Assembly: GCA_016927935.1 (NCBI GenBank) | Contig: JAFGLS010000209.1 | Coordinates: forward strand, 1-39,471 | Reading direction: 5' to 3' | DNA length: 39,471 bases | Source of the DNA: Syntrophaceae bacterium | GTDB lineage: Bacteria > Desulfobacterota > Syntrophia > Syntrophales > Smithellaceae | Shown here: positions 32,370 through 39,471 of the stretch, piece by piece | How the letters are laid out: each line of letters opens with the position of its first letter | Numbering within the stretch: position 1 is the stretch's first letter | Notes under the pieces: generated by a model | What the model saw: the letters and a program-made list of their open reading frames with translations, nothing else | Database searches by the model: none | What the model was told of the DNA's origin: nothing | Translations under genes and position numbers: made by a program

Positions 32370-34757
32370 ATGCCGCAATATTCGGAAAAGATAATCGAGC
32401 TTTTAAGTGTTGATCATCCAGATCTTTCCGATTGGACAATAATTTGTGCCAATGAAAGAGCTGTCGACCCTGTGCGGCACTTTGTTCACAGCAAGCTTGG
32501 CGGTATACTTCCAAAGGTCGAAAGTCTTGATTCTTACCTGATTATAAAAAACAGTGAAAAATTGAATCTTCAGCCTACTGCGAGCGATGAGCAGTTGCTT
32601 TATTTTATACAGTTCATTGCTGAAAAATATCCGGATGAGCCATATCCGGCGCGGCGTGCTGCAAGTCTTTTGCCTCTTATTGCTAACCTTTCAAAATATA
32701 AAATTTCTAGGAATACAATTTCTGGCGCGGAGCGGTTTACCGAGGATGAATGGAAGAGGCTCGAGGATTACCTGGAAACCGCACAGGCTTTTCGTGTGTG
32801 GCTTTCTAAAATAAATTGTTTCATGCCGGAGTTGGAAATAGCGGCGCTCGATGAAATCACTCCCGGCGAAAAGGAAATATTTATTGGACTTCCCGAAATA
32901 ACTCCAGTAACCGAGCGCTTCTACCGGAAGATAAGAAAGGAAAGATTATTCATTGATAAGCCGCTTTTTGGGACTGATTTATGTGAGCCGGGTAAACTTC
33001 CCTTTGATTCAGCAAAAAATCTTATGTTGTCATTTGGCGGCGGAGTTGAGCCATCAGAAGGCACTGGCATTGAGTTGATCTCACTTGCCGGACTTCATTC
33101 TCTGGTTGATATTGTCACATTGGAGATTTCCACTTTCCTTAAAGAAAAGTCAGGTGATGAGCAGTTGATGATATTCCTCCTTGATGAATCACTCACCACA
33201 ATGCTCTGGAACAGATCTCTTCGCTTGTTCGGGAATGACGTCAATCTTGCCGTTTGGTTACCGTTTTCGACAACTTCTGCAGGACAAAGGCTTTTGCTGG
33301 AGATAGAAAATGCTAAGGCGTTAGGCCAGGTGTCCGATTTTAAGAAATTTGCCACAACCTGTGCGGTGGAATTATCTAAAAATAAAGATAATTATATTCG
33401 TGAGGAATGCGAAGCGTTGGAGGCGGCCGTATCTTTTTCTACCCTCCTCGATTATTGGAAAGAAAAGCTGGGACGCAATCTGGCCGATGCGGCAAAAATG
33501 CTGATAGAGACGAAAAAGTTCCGTGTTACTGGAAGCAGAAAAGCGCCAGTGCAGGTTGTCGGTTTCGGTCATGTTTCGGGTGAGAGATTCAGCCGGGGAT
33601 TGATACTTTCTCTGGATAGCGGCGTAATGCCAACTCAGCCATTTGAAGGACCTTTTATCAATCCTATACATGTTCCACAGATGCGTAAAAGCGTGTTTGA
33701 GTATGAAGATCTTATTTTCCGGCAGATTCTGGCCGAAGGCGAAAGAATCAAGATAGTGGGGGTGAACGATACGATAAGGGAAAGAACGCCAAGCTACTAC
33801 ATGAGCCTTCTGGCACAGGAATTTGGAAGACCAATTACAGCTGTGGCGTTTAAAGAAGAGCTGCCTGCTAAACAAATAAAAGAAAAGACCGCGATAACCA
33901 TTGATGACGATTTGAGGAACAAGCTGAAAAATTTCGTCTATTCGTTTTCGAGCCTTAGCAAGATTCTGGCCTGCCCGTTTCTGTTTTATTATAAATATAT
34001 ACTGGGTATTGATCCTCCTGCGTTCATGGACGATGATGAAAAGATAAATATGAGGATGGGAAGTTTTGTTCATACATTTCTGCAACAGCTCTCGACCGGC
34101 AAAAAGTATAAGTTCGATGACTGGGAAAAACTTTTTGATGAGCTTTGGAAAAGTAATGAAAACGCCGAACTGAGAGATATTAAAGGGATTAGCATCTACA
34201 TGCTCAACGCAAAAATTTTGTTAAAGGAGATATATGAGGACGAAAAAGAATACGGCGAAGGCATCGTTTTTGCCGACAATGCTGTAGCGTGCGAGGATAA
34301 ATTCAAAGGAATGATTGCCGGATGTTATAAGATAACCGGACGTTCGGACCGGTTGGCCAGGATTGACGGACGAATGGAGGTTATTGATTTCAAATATTCC
34401 AAAAGACAAGATAAGTTCAAACTTTCGGGAAAAACGTCGGTGCTGGAGCGCTTTAAAGAAAAAGGAATTCTGCACCCGGCAGCGCAGCTTATTATCTATC
34501 ATCATTTTAATAAAGGAGTAGAAGGAGCCCGCTTCTATTTTCTGAAAGAACCATCAAAAGATCGGGAAATAAAGCTTCCTGCCGAAGAGAGCGGCAAAGC
34601 GGATGAACTGATGCTGGCCATCAAAGAGCGCCTGGATGAGATAATTGGTGGAAAAGAACTTCAGCCTGAGCATGATTGTCAGGAATGTGAATATTGTCTG
34701 TTTCAATCCTTATGCGGCAGGGAAGATTATTACAAAGCTTCCAGGGGGAATATATGA
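32370..34757 (+). CDS. AddB-like iron-sulfur nuclease subunit of a RecBCD-type complex
   Basis: This 795-residue protein, with the next gene, is predicted to resect double-strand breaks. The N-terminal half (1-500) resembles an inactivated helicase scaffold, without a Walker A motif. The C-terminal nuclease carries M-G-S-F-V-H-T-F-L (the first acidic helix region), G-R-S-D-R-L-A-R-I-D and V-I-D-F-K-Y-S-K. Iron-sulfur ligands are C535 before the nuclease and C773-x2-C776-x5-C782 after it, the AddB arrangement. It is shorter than Bacillus AddB (about 1160 residues), as is common in compact AddAB variants. The stop overlaps the start of the AddA-like gene (ATGA at 34754). A GGGG lies about nine bases before the ATG. 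Confidence 0.88.
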   Translation: MPQYSEKIIELLSVDHPDLSDWTIICANERAVDPVRHFVHSKLGGILPKVESLDSYLIIKNSEKLNLQPTASDEQLLYFIQFIAEKYPDEPYPARRAASLLPLIANLSKYKISRNTISGAERFTEDEWKRLEDYLETAQAFRVWLSKINCFMPELEIAALDEITPGEKEIFIGLPEITPVTERFYRKIRKERLFIDKPLFGTDLCEPGKLPFDSAKNLMLSFGGGVEPSEGTGIELISLAGLHSLVDIVTLEISTFLKEKSGDEQLMIFLLDESLTTMLWNRSLRLFGNDVNLAVWLPFSTTSAGQRLLLEIENAKALGQVSDFKKFATTCAVELSKNKDNYIREECEALEAAVSFSTLLDYWKEKLGRNLADAAKMLIETKKFRVTGSRKAPVQVVGFGHVSGERFSRGLILSLDSGVMPTQPFEGPFINPIHVPQMRKSVFEYEDLIFRQILAEGERIKIVGVNDTIRERTPSYYMSLLAQEFGRPITAVAFKEELPAKQIKEKTAITIDDDLRNKLKNFVYSFSSLSKILACPFLFYYKYILGIDPPAFMDDDEKINMRMGSFVHTFLQQLSTGKKYKFDDWEKLFDELWKSNENAELRDIKGISIYMLNAKILLKEIYEDEKEYGEGIVFADNAVACEDKFKGMIAGCYKITGRSDRLARIDGRMEVIDFKYSKRQDKFKLSGKTSVLERFKEKGILHPAAQLIIYHHFNKGVEGARFYFLKEPSKDREIKLPAEESGKADELMLAIKERLDEIIGGKELQPEHDCQECEYCLFQSLCGREDYYKASRGNI

Positions 34758-37549
34758 TGAACAGTATTCTTCTCAAAGCTTCGGCGGGGTCGGGAAAAAC
34801 AACAAGTCTCACTAAAGAGGTATTCAAAAGAATACTCATAGGCGGGAAATTTATCGCTGCCCTGACCTTTACCCGTGCGGCTACTACGGAAATGCGTTCC
34901 CGCATAATGGAACAGATAGCGTCGAAAAAGGAACTGACTTTATTGGATCGCTTACGGTTGATTATGGAGGCCGGGCGCGTTGGCTATTCAACAATAGACT
35001 CATTTTTTTACCGGCTTCTTGCCGCGTCCGGCTTCGCGCCGAATCTTGCGGACGAAAAGGCGCAGATAGGTCTGACGAGTGAAATAGAAGTCCTTTTCCG
35101 TGACAACGTCGTTCAGAGCGGCAAAGCCGATAATATAATCGCCGCGGCCAGAATATTAAGAACGGACATTGACACACTCCTGGATTCTCTTGCTGATGAA
35201 CAAACGATGGAGCGCTGTCTGCATGACATGGAAAGACTTGCCGATCTTGATGAACTTATGAAAGAGAATGGTTTGTTAAGGAACAGGCTTACATCTCTAA
35301 GTGAAAAAGCGAAGTCCCTGGCAGACGGGGTAACGTCTAATGTTAAAAATCGGGTTATAAATTATTTGGCCTATTATGATAATTTTATTTCCAAAACAGT
35401 AGCAACTCATTCCAATTTGGAAGATTACAAAAGCCTGGGCAAGAATATAGCATGGGGTGAAAAACCTTATTCCAAACTAAACACGATTTTCAGGGATTAT
35501 AGAAAAACTGCCGAAGTGTTGGCTCTAAACAAGGCTTTGCTTCGAGAGTTGGCCGTGGCCTTTCTTTGGGAGATATATTTTGAAGCGGCTAATGCTGTGA
35601 AGAGAGAGAAAGGATTGATATTCTTTGCCGATGTCCGAAGAGGCCTCCTTGCCCTTGACGGTGTAGAATCGAGTGAACGTCCCAGATTGATGAGCAATTA
35701 CTTTTCTCTGGGGCTTGATCGGACGGAGCATCTGCTGATTGATGAATTTCAGGATACCTCGAAAGGTGATATCCAGATATTACTTCCTTTGATTGACGAG
35801 ATATTATCCGGCCGCGGTGAGCGCGGTGAAAGATCGTTCTTCGCGGTGGGCGATTGGAAACAGATGATCTATGGGTGGCGTGGAGCTGATCGTGATGCAC
35901 TGGAAGAGGCTATCGGCGGCTACATCAAAAACAAAGTAATCAAGGAAAGCTCGCTTGCGTATAATTATAGAAGCACACAACTGTTGATTTCTTTTTTCAA
36001 TGAACTTGTCGGACATATTTTTACCGAAAAAGAAAAAAACGAAACGCAGAAAGCGCCGGAGGACATTAAAATATTTGATGGTGTGACAGAAGTTAATCTT
36101 GTTGAACTGGAAAAAGACGGCAACTCGCAAGACGCTTTTTATCCGGTGATAGTTGAATTTTTGAAGAAGAAAAAAGATGAATATGGCTGTTTCTGGGGAG
36201 ATATGACTGTGCTGGCCTTGACCAACAATCATGTTCAGAAGATAGAAGCAGAGCTCATTAAAAACGGCATCGGAGTGGCGACGGTTAAAGGAAGACAGCT
36301 TCTTTCGACCCAGGAGGGTGTGGCGGTCATGCTTTTTATTGCCGGCGTTTTAGCGAAAGAGGGTAAATCAAAATTTATTGCCCAGGCGCTGACCTCGCCA
36401 TTTTGGGAAGATATATTCGTAAATGTTAAGGCTATTCGGGAGGAGTTTGCGCAAAAGTATCCCCAACCTTTCGGATTAATGGCTGTCAGTTGTGCAATTG
36501 AAATTTTGCGTGGGAAAGTGTCCACGACAATACTGAATATCTGGCAGGAAGAGGCGTACGAATTCTTCAGAGAAGGCGGTGCTGATGTAGATGATTTTTT
36601 ACTCAGGATGTTTAACATACGTTCTAGTGTGAAGGTGCCTGAATCGGAGAACAGTGAAAATATCAAGGTTGATACTATACACGGAGCAAAAGGATTGCAG
36701 TTCAAACATGTCTTTGTTTTTTGGAATGAAGATGAAAGAGAATCTCCTTTCTATCTGGAATCTCAAAAATGTAATGTGCAATTTTCTGTTAAAGAGATTG
36801 AATTCCTTGAAGCCAGCGATTCAGCAATCGCGAAAGAAATCATTGATAAACATGCAATGAATCTGACGAGGCTGCGCAGGGAAAAGGCAAATGTTTTCTA
36901 TGTCGCCGCTACAAGAGCCATACAGATGCTCACCGTTTTTCTGCCGAAAAAGAAAGATGAGAAAAATTACAAGCCTGTCCATCAAGCCGTGCTGGATACA
37001 TTTTCGGTATTTGCGCCTACAGGCAGTAAAAAAGAAAAATGCTCTTCGTCCGGAGAAGTAAAGGACCTTGAAGCAATAAAAACATGTGATGTGCCCGAAA
37101 GACACAACGATGAACCTGAAAAATACAGTGAAATCGATCCGGCGCTTGTATCCGATTATATTAAGTCAGGTATTATAAGGGGTGATCGACTTCATCGTTG
37201 GCTTGCCGGTGTAATTGATAAAGATGCAATTCCGCAAGCCGGAGAACTTAGCGATGACGAATATGATGCTGCGATCCGTTTTGTTAAAAGGAGTGATGTT
37301 TCATCTGTAATGTTCAGGCCGGGTAAACTTTATATCGAGCAACAGATATCGGACAAAGAAAGCTTTGGTATCGTGGATAGAATGATTGTGTCGAATAATC
37401 TCATTACAATCATTGATTATAAGTCTGGCTCCATGAGGGGGCTCAGGCACAAATACGATGAACAGCTCAAACGTTACACAAAAATCATGGAAACGCTCTA
37501 TCCCCAAAGAAAGGTCGAATATTATATCCTTTCAATTGATGATAATTAG
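34754..37549 (+). CDS. AddA-like UvrD-family helicase-nuclease
   Basis: This 931-residue protein is the motor and second nuclease of the pair. The start is the ATG at 34754, overlapping the AddB-like stop, with AGGGGG five bases ahead; a frame open from 34694 lies inside the upstream gene. Motif I is A9-S-A-G-S-G-K15-T16 and motif Ia is A-A-L-T-F-T-R-A-A. Motif II reads L-I-D-E-F-Q-D-T-S, motif III G-D-W-K-Q-M-I-Y-G-W-R-G, and motif V T-I-H-G-A-K-G-L-Q-F. Motif VI is Y-V-A-A-T-R-A. A C-terminal PD-(D/E)XK nuclease follows, with I-V-D-R-M and I-I-D-Y-K-S-G. All catalytic motifs are intact. The pair should process DNA ends for recombination and also degrade foreign DNA. Confidence 0.92.
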   Translation: MMNSILLKASAGSGKTTSLTKEVFKRILIGGKFIAALTFTRAATTEMRSRIMEQIASKKELTLLDRLRLIMEAGRVGYSTIDSFFYRLLAASGFAPNLADEKAQIGLTSEIEVLFRDNVVQSGKADNIIAAARILRTDIDTLLDSLADEQTMERCLHDMERLADLDELMKENGLLRNRLTSLSEKAKSLADGVTSNVKNRVINYLAYYDNFISKTVATHSNLEDYKSLGKNIAWGEKPYSKLNTIFRDYRKTAEVLALNKALLRELAVAFLWEIYFEAANAVKREKGLIFFADVRRGLLALDGVESSERPRLMSNYFSLGLDRTEHLLIDEFQDTSKGDIQILLPLIDEILSGRGERGERSFFAVGDWKQMIYGWRGADRDALEEAIGGYIKNKVIKESSLAYNYRSTQLLISFFNELVGHIFTEKEKNETQKAPEDIKIFDGVTEVNLVELEKDGNSQDAFYPVIVEFLKKKKDEYGCFWGDMTVLALTNNHVQKIEAELIKNGIGVATVKGRQLLSTQEGVAVMLFIAGVLAKEGKSKFIAQALTSPFWEDIFVNVKAIREEFAQKYPQPFGLMAVSCAIEILRGKVSTTILNIWQEEAYEFFREGGADVDDFLLRMFNIRSSVKVPESENSENIKVDTIHGAKGLQFKHVFVFWNEDERESPFYLESQKCNVQFSVKEIEFLEASDSAIAKEIIDKHAMNLTRLRREKANVFYVAATRAIQMLTVFLPKKKDEKNYKPVHQAVLDTFSVFAPTGSKKEKCSSSGEVKDLEAIKTCDVPERHNDEPEKYSEIDPALVSDYIKSGIIRGDRLHRWLAGVIDKDAIPQAGELSDDEYDAAIRFVKRSDVSSVMFRPGKLYIEQQISDKESFGIVDRMIVSNNLITIIDYKSGSMRGLRHKYDEQLKRYTKIMETLYPQRKVEYYILSIDDN

Positions 37550-37555
37550 TAATTA

Positions 37556-37585
37556 GGTAATTAGAGGTAATTAGAGGTAATTAGG
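37556..37585. repeat. Three tandem ten-base units (GGTAATTAGA)
   Basis: Three head-to-tail copies (last one ending in G) lie just after the AddA-like stop and run into the left inverted repeat of the RAYT element. Confidence 0.75.
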
Positions 37586-38325
37586 GACAGCCACTAATTA
37601 ATTTTTTTCTTCAATGGCCGACCGGCTTTTTGTCTCAGTAATGTGCAACCGAGACGCTTCTCCAAGCGCTTTATAAATGTCTCAGTACCTGCAGGCCGAC
37701 AGACAGTTACCTCTCGGCGCAGAATACCGATGTCTTCGGGATCATCATCCTGCCTCAGATATTTCCTCCAATCGCCGATAAGCTCCCGTAACATCTTGTC
37801 GCCACTGACCAAAGGATCATTATCTGTTTTATCCATATGTAAGCTGGCGCTTGACCATCTATATTCCCATGGTTTGTTAACTAGACTAGCCCGAACCGGA
37901 TTTCTTTCCACATACCGAACTGCTGCGATCAGATATTTCTCATCCAGCACACTCGATCCAAACCGTGCCTGCCATAAATGTCCCGTCCAATTTTCCCGTT
38001 TATTTATCATTCGGGTATAGCGCACATGAGCATCGGCAAAACACCGGGCCAGAGAATCGGCATTTTTCGGAATGGCAATAAAGTGGGCATGATTAGTCAT
38101 TAAGCAGTATGACCATATTTGCACGTCGTATCTCTGACAAGCCTTGCACAAAAAATCTATATAGGCAAGATAATCTGCATCACTGAAAAAAACATCCATC
38201 CTGCGGTTGCCTCGTTGGACGATATGATGCGGATATCCCGGGGCGACTATTCGTGCAATTCGTGGCATACTAGGTTAAATATTCCTTTGCAGCACAATTG
38301 TCAATAATAAATAAGTGGCTGTCCC
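37584..38325. mobile_element. RAYT element 1 with 12-base inverted repeats
   Basis: GGGACAGCCACT at 37584-37595 and its exact complement AGTGGCTGTCCC at 38314-38325 enclose one transposase gene. The arrangement is that of a REP-associated transposase with its own repeat pair. Confidence 0.65.
37594..38268 (-). CDS. REP-associated tyrosine transposase (RAYT)
   Basis: This 224-residue protein belongs to the Y1/HUH transposases related to IS200/IS605. It starts M-P-R-I-A-R-I-V-A-P-G-Y-P-H-H-I, typical of this group. The HUH motif is N-H60-A-H62-F, the probable catalytic tyrosine is Y84 in R-Y-T-R-M-I-N, and a W-x-G-H-L-W-Q-A-R-F segment follows. Y-V-E-R-N-P-V-R-A and W-S-S-A are also conserved. 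All key residues are present, so it may be active on REP-like hairpins. Its stop codon lies in the left inverted repeat. The C-terminus is strongly basic. It shares the same plan with the second RAYT gene, but the two are clearly diverged. Confidence 0.93.
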   Translation of the reverse strand: MPRIARIVAPGYPHHIVQRGNRRMDVFFSDADYLAYIDFLCKACQRYDVQIWSYCLMTNHAHFIAIPKNADSLARCFADAHVRYTRMINKRENWTGHLWQARFGSSVLDEKYLIAAVRYVERNPVRASLVNKPWEYRWSSASLHMDKTDNDPLVSGDKMLRELIGDWRKYLRQDDDPEDIGILRREVTVCRPAGTETFIKRLEKRLGCTLLRQKAGRPLKKKIN

Positions 38326-38328
38326 TCT

Positions 38329-38634
38329 TTATCTCCTCTTATTGGGATGGCCGGAGTAATTCAAAAGCTCGTTGGCTGAGTCGTAAGTATAGCCGTCCGT
38401 AGATTTGGGGCCAGTCTGGCGGTTGCCTACGGGATCATAGCTGTAGGCTTCGGTATGGTGGTTGACGATATCCTCCGGCAGTTGAGCTGTTGTTCTGCTT
38501 CTGGGCGATGCTTTGGTTAAACGGTAAATGGGGTCGAAATTATAGTTGATGGTTTTGCCGCTGTCAGTTTTTGTCAGTCTGTTGCCGACAGGGTCATGGG
38601 TATAGGCGAAGCTGTCGATTAATTCGGGGGACAT
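38329..38634 (-). pseudogene. RHS/YD-repeat protein fragment
   Basis: About 100 codons encode RHS-type repeats: Y-T-H-D-P-V-G-N-R-L-T-K, then I-Y-R-L-T-K-A, Y-S-Y-D-P-V-G-N-R-Q and Y-T-Y-D-S-A-N-E-L-L. Normal RHS proteins have over a thousand residues, a signal for export and a toxic tip; none of that is here. Both ends coincide with the inverted repeats of the neighbouring RAYT elements, and the first codons come from the repeat itself. It is therefore a piece of a former RHS gene, cut by element insertion. Confidence 0.8.
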
Positions 38635-39379
38635 AACACTTAATTCATCCCCCTCACTTCTTCTTGGGTCCGGGCTTTTTCCGCTGTAACAAACGTCCTG
38701 TCAGTTTTTCAATTTTCTGTACAAAATCCTGATTGCCTGCCGGACGCCCAGTATGGGTTGCTTTTCTTACATGGTCTATCTCATCTTTTCCATCAATGCG
38801 TTCTGTCAGATAAGCACGCCAGTCTTTTATTAAACCATATAGATCCCTGCTTTTGATTAGAATATCTTTCTTAACATTACCAACATGATACGCAGCAGAT
38901 GACCATTTATACTGCCATGCGTGCTTGACCATTCCCGCAGCAACAGGATTGTTTTCTACATAAGACAAGGCAGCCAGCAAATGCCGTTCGTCAAGAACGC
39001 ATGAACCAAAACGCCCCTGAAATAAATAACCCCGTACATGATCTTTAAAATTCTTCATGCGAGTGTATCGTTTATGAGCTTCACCGAATCCTCGGGATAA
39101 CGATTCTTCTGTATGTGGTATTGCAACAAAATGAACATGGTTGGTCATTAGGCACCAGGCAAGTATTTCTAAGTTATGTCTTTCGGATTCTTCCTTTATG
39201 AATTGTAGATATTGATTCCTGTCACTGTCGCTACTGAAGATGGTAATGGAACGCACACCCCGCTGAGTAATATGATGAGGGTAATCTATAGCGACTATTC
39301 GTGAAATTCTCGGCATGAATAATGTCTAAGACGTTTTCTAACGCCAGTCAAGATAATTAAGTGTTGTGTCCCCCGAATT
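38618..39379. mobile_element. RAYT element 2 with about 27-base inverted repeats
   Basis: AATTAAGTGTTGTGTCCCCC and the following GAATTAATT at about 39352-39380 is matched in inverse orientation at about 38618-38646, with one or two changes. The pair encloses the second RAYT gene. The repeats differ from those of element 1, as expected if each RAYT has its own recognition hairpin. Confidence 0.65.
38654..39316 (-). CDS. REP-associated tyrosine transposase (RAYT), second copy
   Basis: This 220-residue HUH transposase starts M-P-R-I-S-R-I-V-A-I-D-Y-P-H-H-I. HUH is N-H60-V-H62-F, the probable catalytic tyrosine Y84 lies in R-Y-T-R-M, and G-Y-L-F-Q-G-R-F and Y-V-E-N-N-P-V-A-A follow. It ends in a basic K-K-P-G-P-K-K-K tail. 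Every key residue is present. It is about the same length as the other RAYT in the window but differs at many positions, so the two arrived separately and not by local duplication. It lies inside its own inverted repeats and interrupts RHS-gene remains. Confidence 0.93.
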   Translation of the reverse strand: MPRISRIVAIDYPHHITQRGVRSITIFSSDSDRNQYLQFIKEESERHNLEILAWCLMTNHVHFVAIPHTEESLSRGFGEAHKRYTRMKNFKDHVRGYLFQGRFGSCVLDERHLLAALSYVENNPVAAGMVKHAWQYKWSSAAYHVGNVKKDILIKSRDLYGLIKDWRAYLTERIDGKDEIDHVRKATHTGRPAGNQDFVQKIEKLTGRLLQRKKPGPKKK

Positions 39380-39388
39380 AATTGCGCC

Positions 39389-39462
39389 TGTTGCCTCATA
39401 AATAAATGTTACCGAGAGAAGGAAGCGGATAGCAAACGTTGCCTCATAAAAAATGTTACCGA
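39389..39462. repeat. Two direct repeats near the window end, possible insertion-sequence terminus
   Basis: GTTGCCTCATAAATAAATGTTACCGA at 39390-39415 recurs at 39438-39462 with one base missing, at a period of 48 bases. Repeated binding sites near a terminus are a feature of IS21-type elements. The rest of any element would be right of the window. Confidence 0.45.
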
Positions 39463-39471
39463 AGCCGGGTA

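Noticed and set aside
32008-32514. A 168-codon open frame on the - strand, ahead of the AddB-like gene
   Set aside because: It overlaps the first 145 bases of the AddB-like gene, contains the REP-like hairpin, and has no ribosome site; it may hide a decayed piece of coding sequence but I cannot support a gene.
33372-34085. A 237-codon open frame on the - strand
   Set aside because: It is antisense to the AddB-like nuclease gene and has no family features.
37556-37585. Tandem units considered as a CRISPR array
   Set aside because: The units are ten bases long and have no spacers; no cas gene is present.

Overview
The window looks like a bacterial genomic island that is rich in anti-phage and DNA-processing genes and that runs into ordinary chromosome. 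A Gram-negative, deltaproteobacterium-like (Desulfobacterota) host is my best guess. It rests on a clpS-clpA-aat N-end-rule operon, a compact AddAB-like nuclease-helicase pair, two RAYT-type REP transposases beginning MPRI(A/S)RIVA, and dispersed short palindromic repeats. No rRNA or ribosomal protein gene is present, so the taxonomic call is weak. I saw no complete tRNA and no CRISPR array.

Region 1 (1-12666, + strand) is a modification/defence cassette with decayed parts. It holds the end of a gene cut by the window edge, a DUF1156 DNA methyltransferase, a DUF499 ATPase with an N-terminal Swt1-like HEPN domain, an unknown 188-aa protein, a microbial-type poly(ADP-ribose) glycohydrolase, a small PD-(D/E)XK-like protein, the relic of a DUF3883 C-terminus with an in-frame TGA, an HNH nuclease fused to a DGQHK (DndB/ParB-like) domain, an orphan 5' stub of a second DUF1156 gene, and a broken IS1595-type transposase. 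The transposase abuts a diverged fragment of an ERCC4 nuclease gene.

Region 2 (12797-20480, - strand) is the most unusual part. In transcription order it carries a WYL regulator, then a ClpP-like serine protease, an AAA+ ATPase with a degenerate second module, a small unknown protein, an RNase J/beta-CASP-like metallo-beta-lactamase hydrolase, an ERCC4 (XPF-type) nuclease and a PD-(D/E)XK nuclease. Spacing is tight at the key junctions and an operator-like palindrome lies ahead of the ClpP-like gene. This combination of regulated proteolysis and several nucleases matches no defence system I can name, and I put it forward as a candidate new system.

Region 3 (20705-24343, + strand), divergent from the WYL gene, holds a uracil-DNA-glycosylase-superfamily-like protein, a DUF2779 double-nuclease protein and a Pif1-like helicase. 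About 90 bp later, a 17-base sequence resembling the 3' end of a tRNA or tmRNA gene (24437-24453) may be the right attachment scar of the island.

Region 4 (24454-37549) looks more like core chromosome: a repeat-filled kilobase, clpS-clpA-aat, a TPR protein, a STAS-like protein, a CsbD-like stress protein, a zinc-ribbon/PH-like protein, an IS481-like transposase relic, and the AddB-like and AddA-like genes. Region 5 (37550-39471) is a small mobile-element zone: two RAYT genes, each inside its own inverted repeats, bracket a fragment of an RHS gene. The window ends in paired direct repeats that may be the end of another insertion sequence.
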